Origin: Liolophura sinensis | Lineage: Eukaryota; Mollusca; Polyplacophora; Chitonida; Chitonidae | Reading direction: 5' to 3' | Length of the DNA stretch: 64,000 bases | Assembly: GCF_032854445.1 (NCBI RefSeq) | Contig: NC_088303.1 | Location: 18,731,501-18,795,500, forward strand | Shown: positions 62,684 to 64,000 of the stretch, in pieces | How the letters are laid out: each line of letters begins with the position of its first letter | How positions within the stretch are numbered: position 1 is the first letter of the stretch | Notes under the pieces: model-generated | The model's database searches: none | Told to the model about the DNA's origin: nothing | The model's input: only the letters and a program-made list of their open reading frames with translations | Position numbers and translations under genes: made by a program

Positions 62684-64000
62684 ATGAGGGGTCTGTTGAC
62701 GATATTGGCGTACGTCCTGGCGTTCGTGACGTTAACGCTAGGTGAACGTATTAGATATGACGGGTAAGTGTTTAGGCATAGAGCACTTGCCAAAGAATCG
62801 ACTTAGAATTAAAATCGTGTCAGTTTATATTAAAATAGAAAAACATGAGAAAAAAATGAACTGTTTGGACATATGTGTTTGAAATAAAATAAATAGCTTC
62901 ACTTGATTGCAGCTCGGAACGGCAAACTGCAAAACAGTTGCAAGTGAATATGTCTTGATATTTAAATTATCTTTCTCCAAAGCCACCAAATATGGCGAGT
63001 GATTCCTACTTCTCGAATCCAGCTGGATTTTCTGGGCATTCTGAAGGAAGAGTCACAAAAGTTTCAGGTAATAAGAAGACGACTTTCTACAAGGGCCTTA
63101 AAAAGATATATAACAAATGCATTGTTTGCAAAAACCCCTGTGTTGGCGGTTAATTTGAGCAAAGTGTTAAGAAAATAAATAGCGGAGTGGAGCTTAAAGG
63201 CATAACCCCATTGGAAAAGATACTGGTCAAATGTTAAGCATCTCATAAATACAGCATATTCGGATGTAACATAGTACACATTGTTGTTCCTTCGCATCCA
63301 CACGATCAGTGTCCAAACACTGTACAATGTTGATTGTTCATTTCGTAAAATGTTCAGAGACTTACACGTATTCTGATTTGACATCTAATAGTGTCTTCTA
63401 TATTCTACAACAGAGATCATGTATTTTTTGTTACGAATCCTGGCATCGAGGCGTTGATGAAGCTGGCTAGGTGGGTGCGAAGCAGGAACGACAATCTTGG
63501 AAAAGAATAACTCTACGTGTAACATTTCAGTTGGACTTCTGGAAAGAACCATCGGCTCTTCACAGACCAGTGGTGTTCAAAATACCTCCAAGCAAGCGTA
63601 ATGAGATTTACATCCGACTCGGACTCCAGGGTCTGGTTCCAGAAGTTACGTTAAAAGACCTGCAGAAGAACATTGAAAAGGAAGACGCTCTCTATACTCA
63701 GAAGTCCTTTAATGGGTTGGAGAATTTCGACTACAGCAAGTACCATCCTTTGTCTGATGTAAGAAACTTTTTAGAATAGGTTTGATTTTTGATGTTATCC
63801 TTGTCCGATGGTAGGTCTGTAACTTTATGTGTGCAATGGACCATTCATCTCAGACACAGTCGTGTGCACACACTTGTAAAATTTCCCATATATTTAGAGT
63901 TTTAAATCTTCAGAAAAGACAATATACACAGGTACCGGAAATAGAATTACGAAAAAGTCTCACGCCACTTGACTACCGTTCCTTGAGATTATTGACCAGG
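62684..64000 (+). CDS. Second M14A carboxypeptidase, 5' part (runs off window)
   Basis: Exons 62684-62763 (signal peptide MRGLLTILAYVLAFVTLTLG), 63414-63474 and 63531-63758. Intron phases (2, 0, 0) match the first gene, and exon 3 is 228 nt in both. The exon 3 proteins are about two thirds identical (LDFWKEPS.. against VDFWKDPS..). Only the activation segment is inside the window; the catalytic exons must lie beyond position 64000. The second intron is only 56 nt if the donor GTGCGA at 63475 is used, and exon 2 is 8 codons shorter than in gene 1. It is a tandem duplicate in the same orientation. Confidence 0.85.

Overview
The window is animal nuclear DNA: coding sequence sits in short exons with GT..AG introns, and most of the rest is introns, SINEs, microsatellites and minisatellites. 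The dominant dispersed repeat (a SINE with an (AAAT)n tail and a conserved 'CGCCGTACTCAAGAATATTTC' core), ~165-bp tandem repeats and lophotrochozoan-style paired-like homeobox genes suggest a mollusc, probably a bivalve; this is inference, since no species-diagnostic sequence was recognised. All gene models below were built by hand from splice sites, reading frame and intron phase.

Layout. (1) 1-6057: 48-bp minisatellite with a higher-order structure, SINEs and a solo-LTR-like element. (2) 6058-12372 (+): 3' part of a gene for a CUB / LDL-receptor-A / single-pass membrane protein (NETO-like order); the CUB part carries apparent frameshifts. (3) 12373-21047: repeat-rich intergenic DNA with a ~105-bp-arm inverted repeat and (TA)n. 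(4) 21048-35980 (+): a secreted protein of about 880 residues with 19 EGF domains, nearly one exon per domain and all in phase 1, followed by a C-terminal EMI-like Cys module on two extra exons. (5) 36450-49080: a paired-like homeobox cluster. Two intact close paralogues (minus at 37.8-38.6 kb, plus at 48.1-48.9 kb), a divergent third gene (41.2-42.1 kb) whose homeodomain has lost Asn51, a frameshifted exon-2 pseudogene (46.4 kb) and a 'ghost' locus (45.0-45.7 kb) where the promoter survives but the coding exons are deleted. A broken Tc1-like transposon sits inside the duplicated segment. (6) 51244-60563 (+): a complete ten-exon M14A zinc carboxypeptidase (prepro-enzyme, 422 residues), and 62684-window end (+): the first three exons of a tandem paralogue.

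The homeobox cluster is the most interesting part. Three promoter copies share a block of three TAATCC/GGATTA sites (the K50-homeodomain, Otx/Goosecoid/Bicoid type), although the encoded proteins are Q50. This suggests regulation by an upstream K50 factor, kept through rounds of duplication, deletion and inversion. The EGF/EMI gene and the carboxypeptidases look like ordinary secreted proteins (extracellular matrix or signalling, and proteolysis), and their introns host lineage-specific minisatellites.
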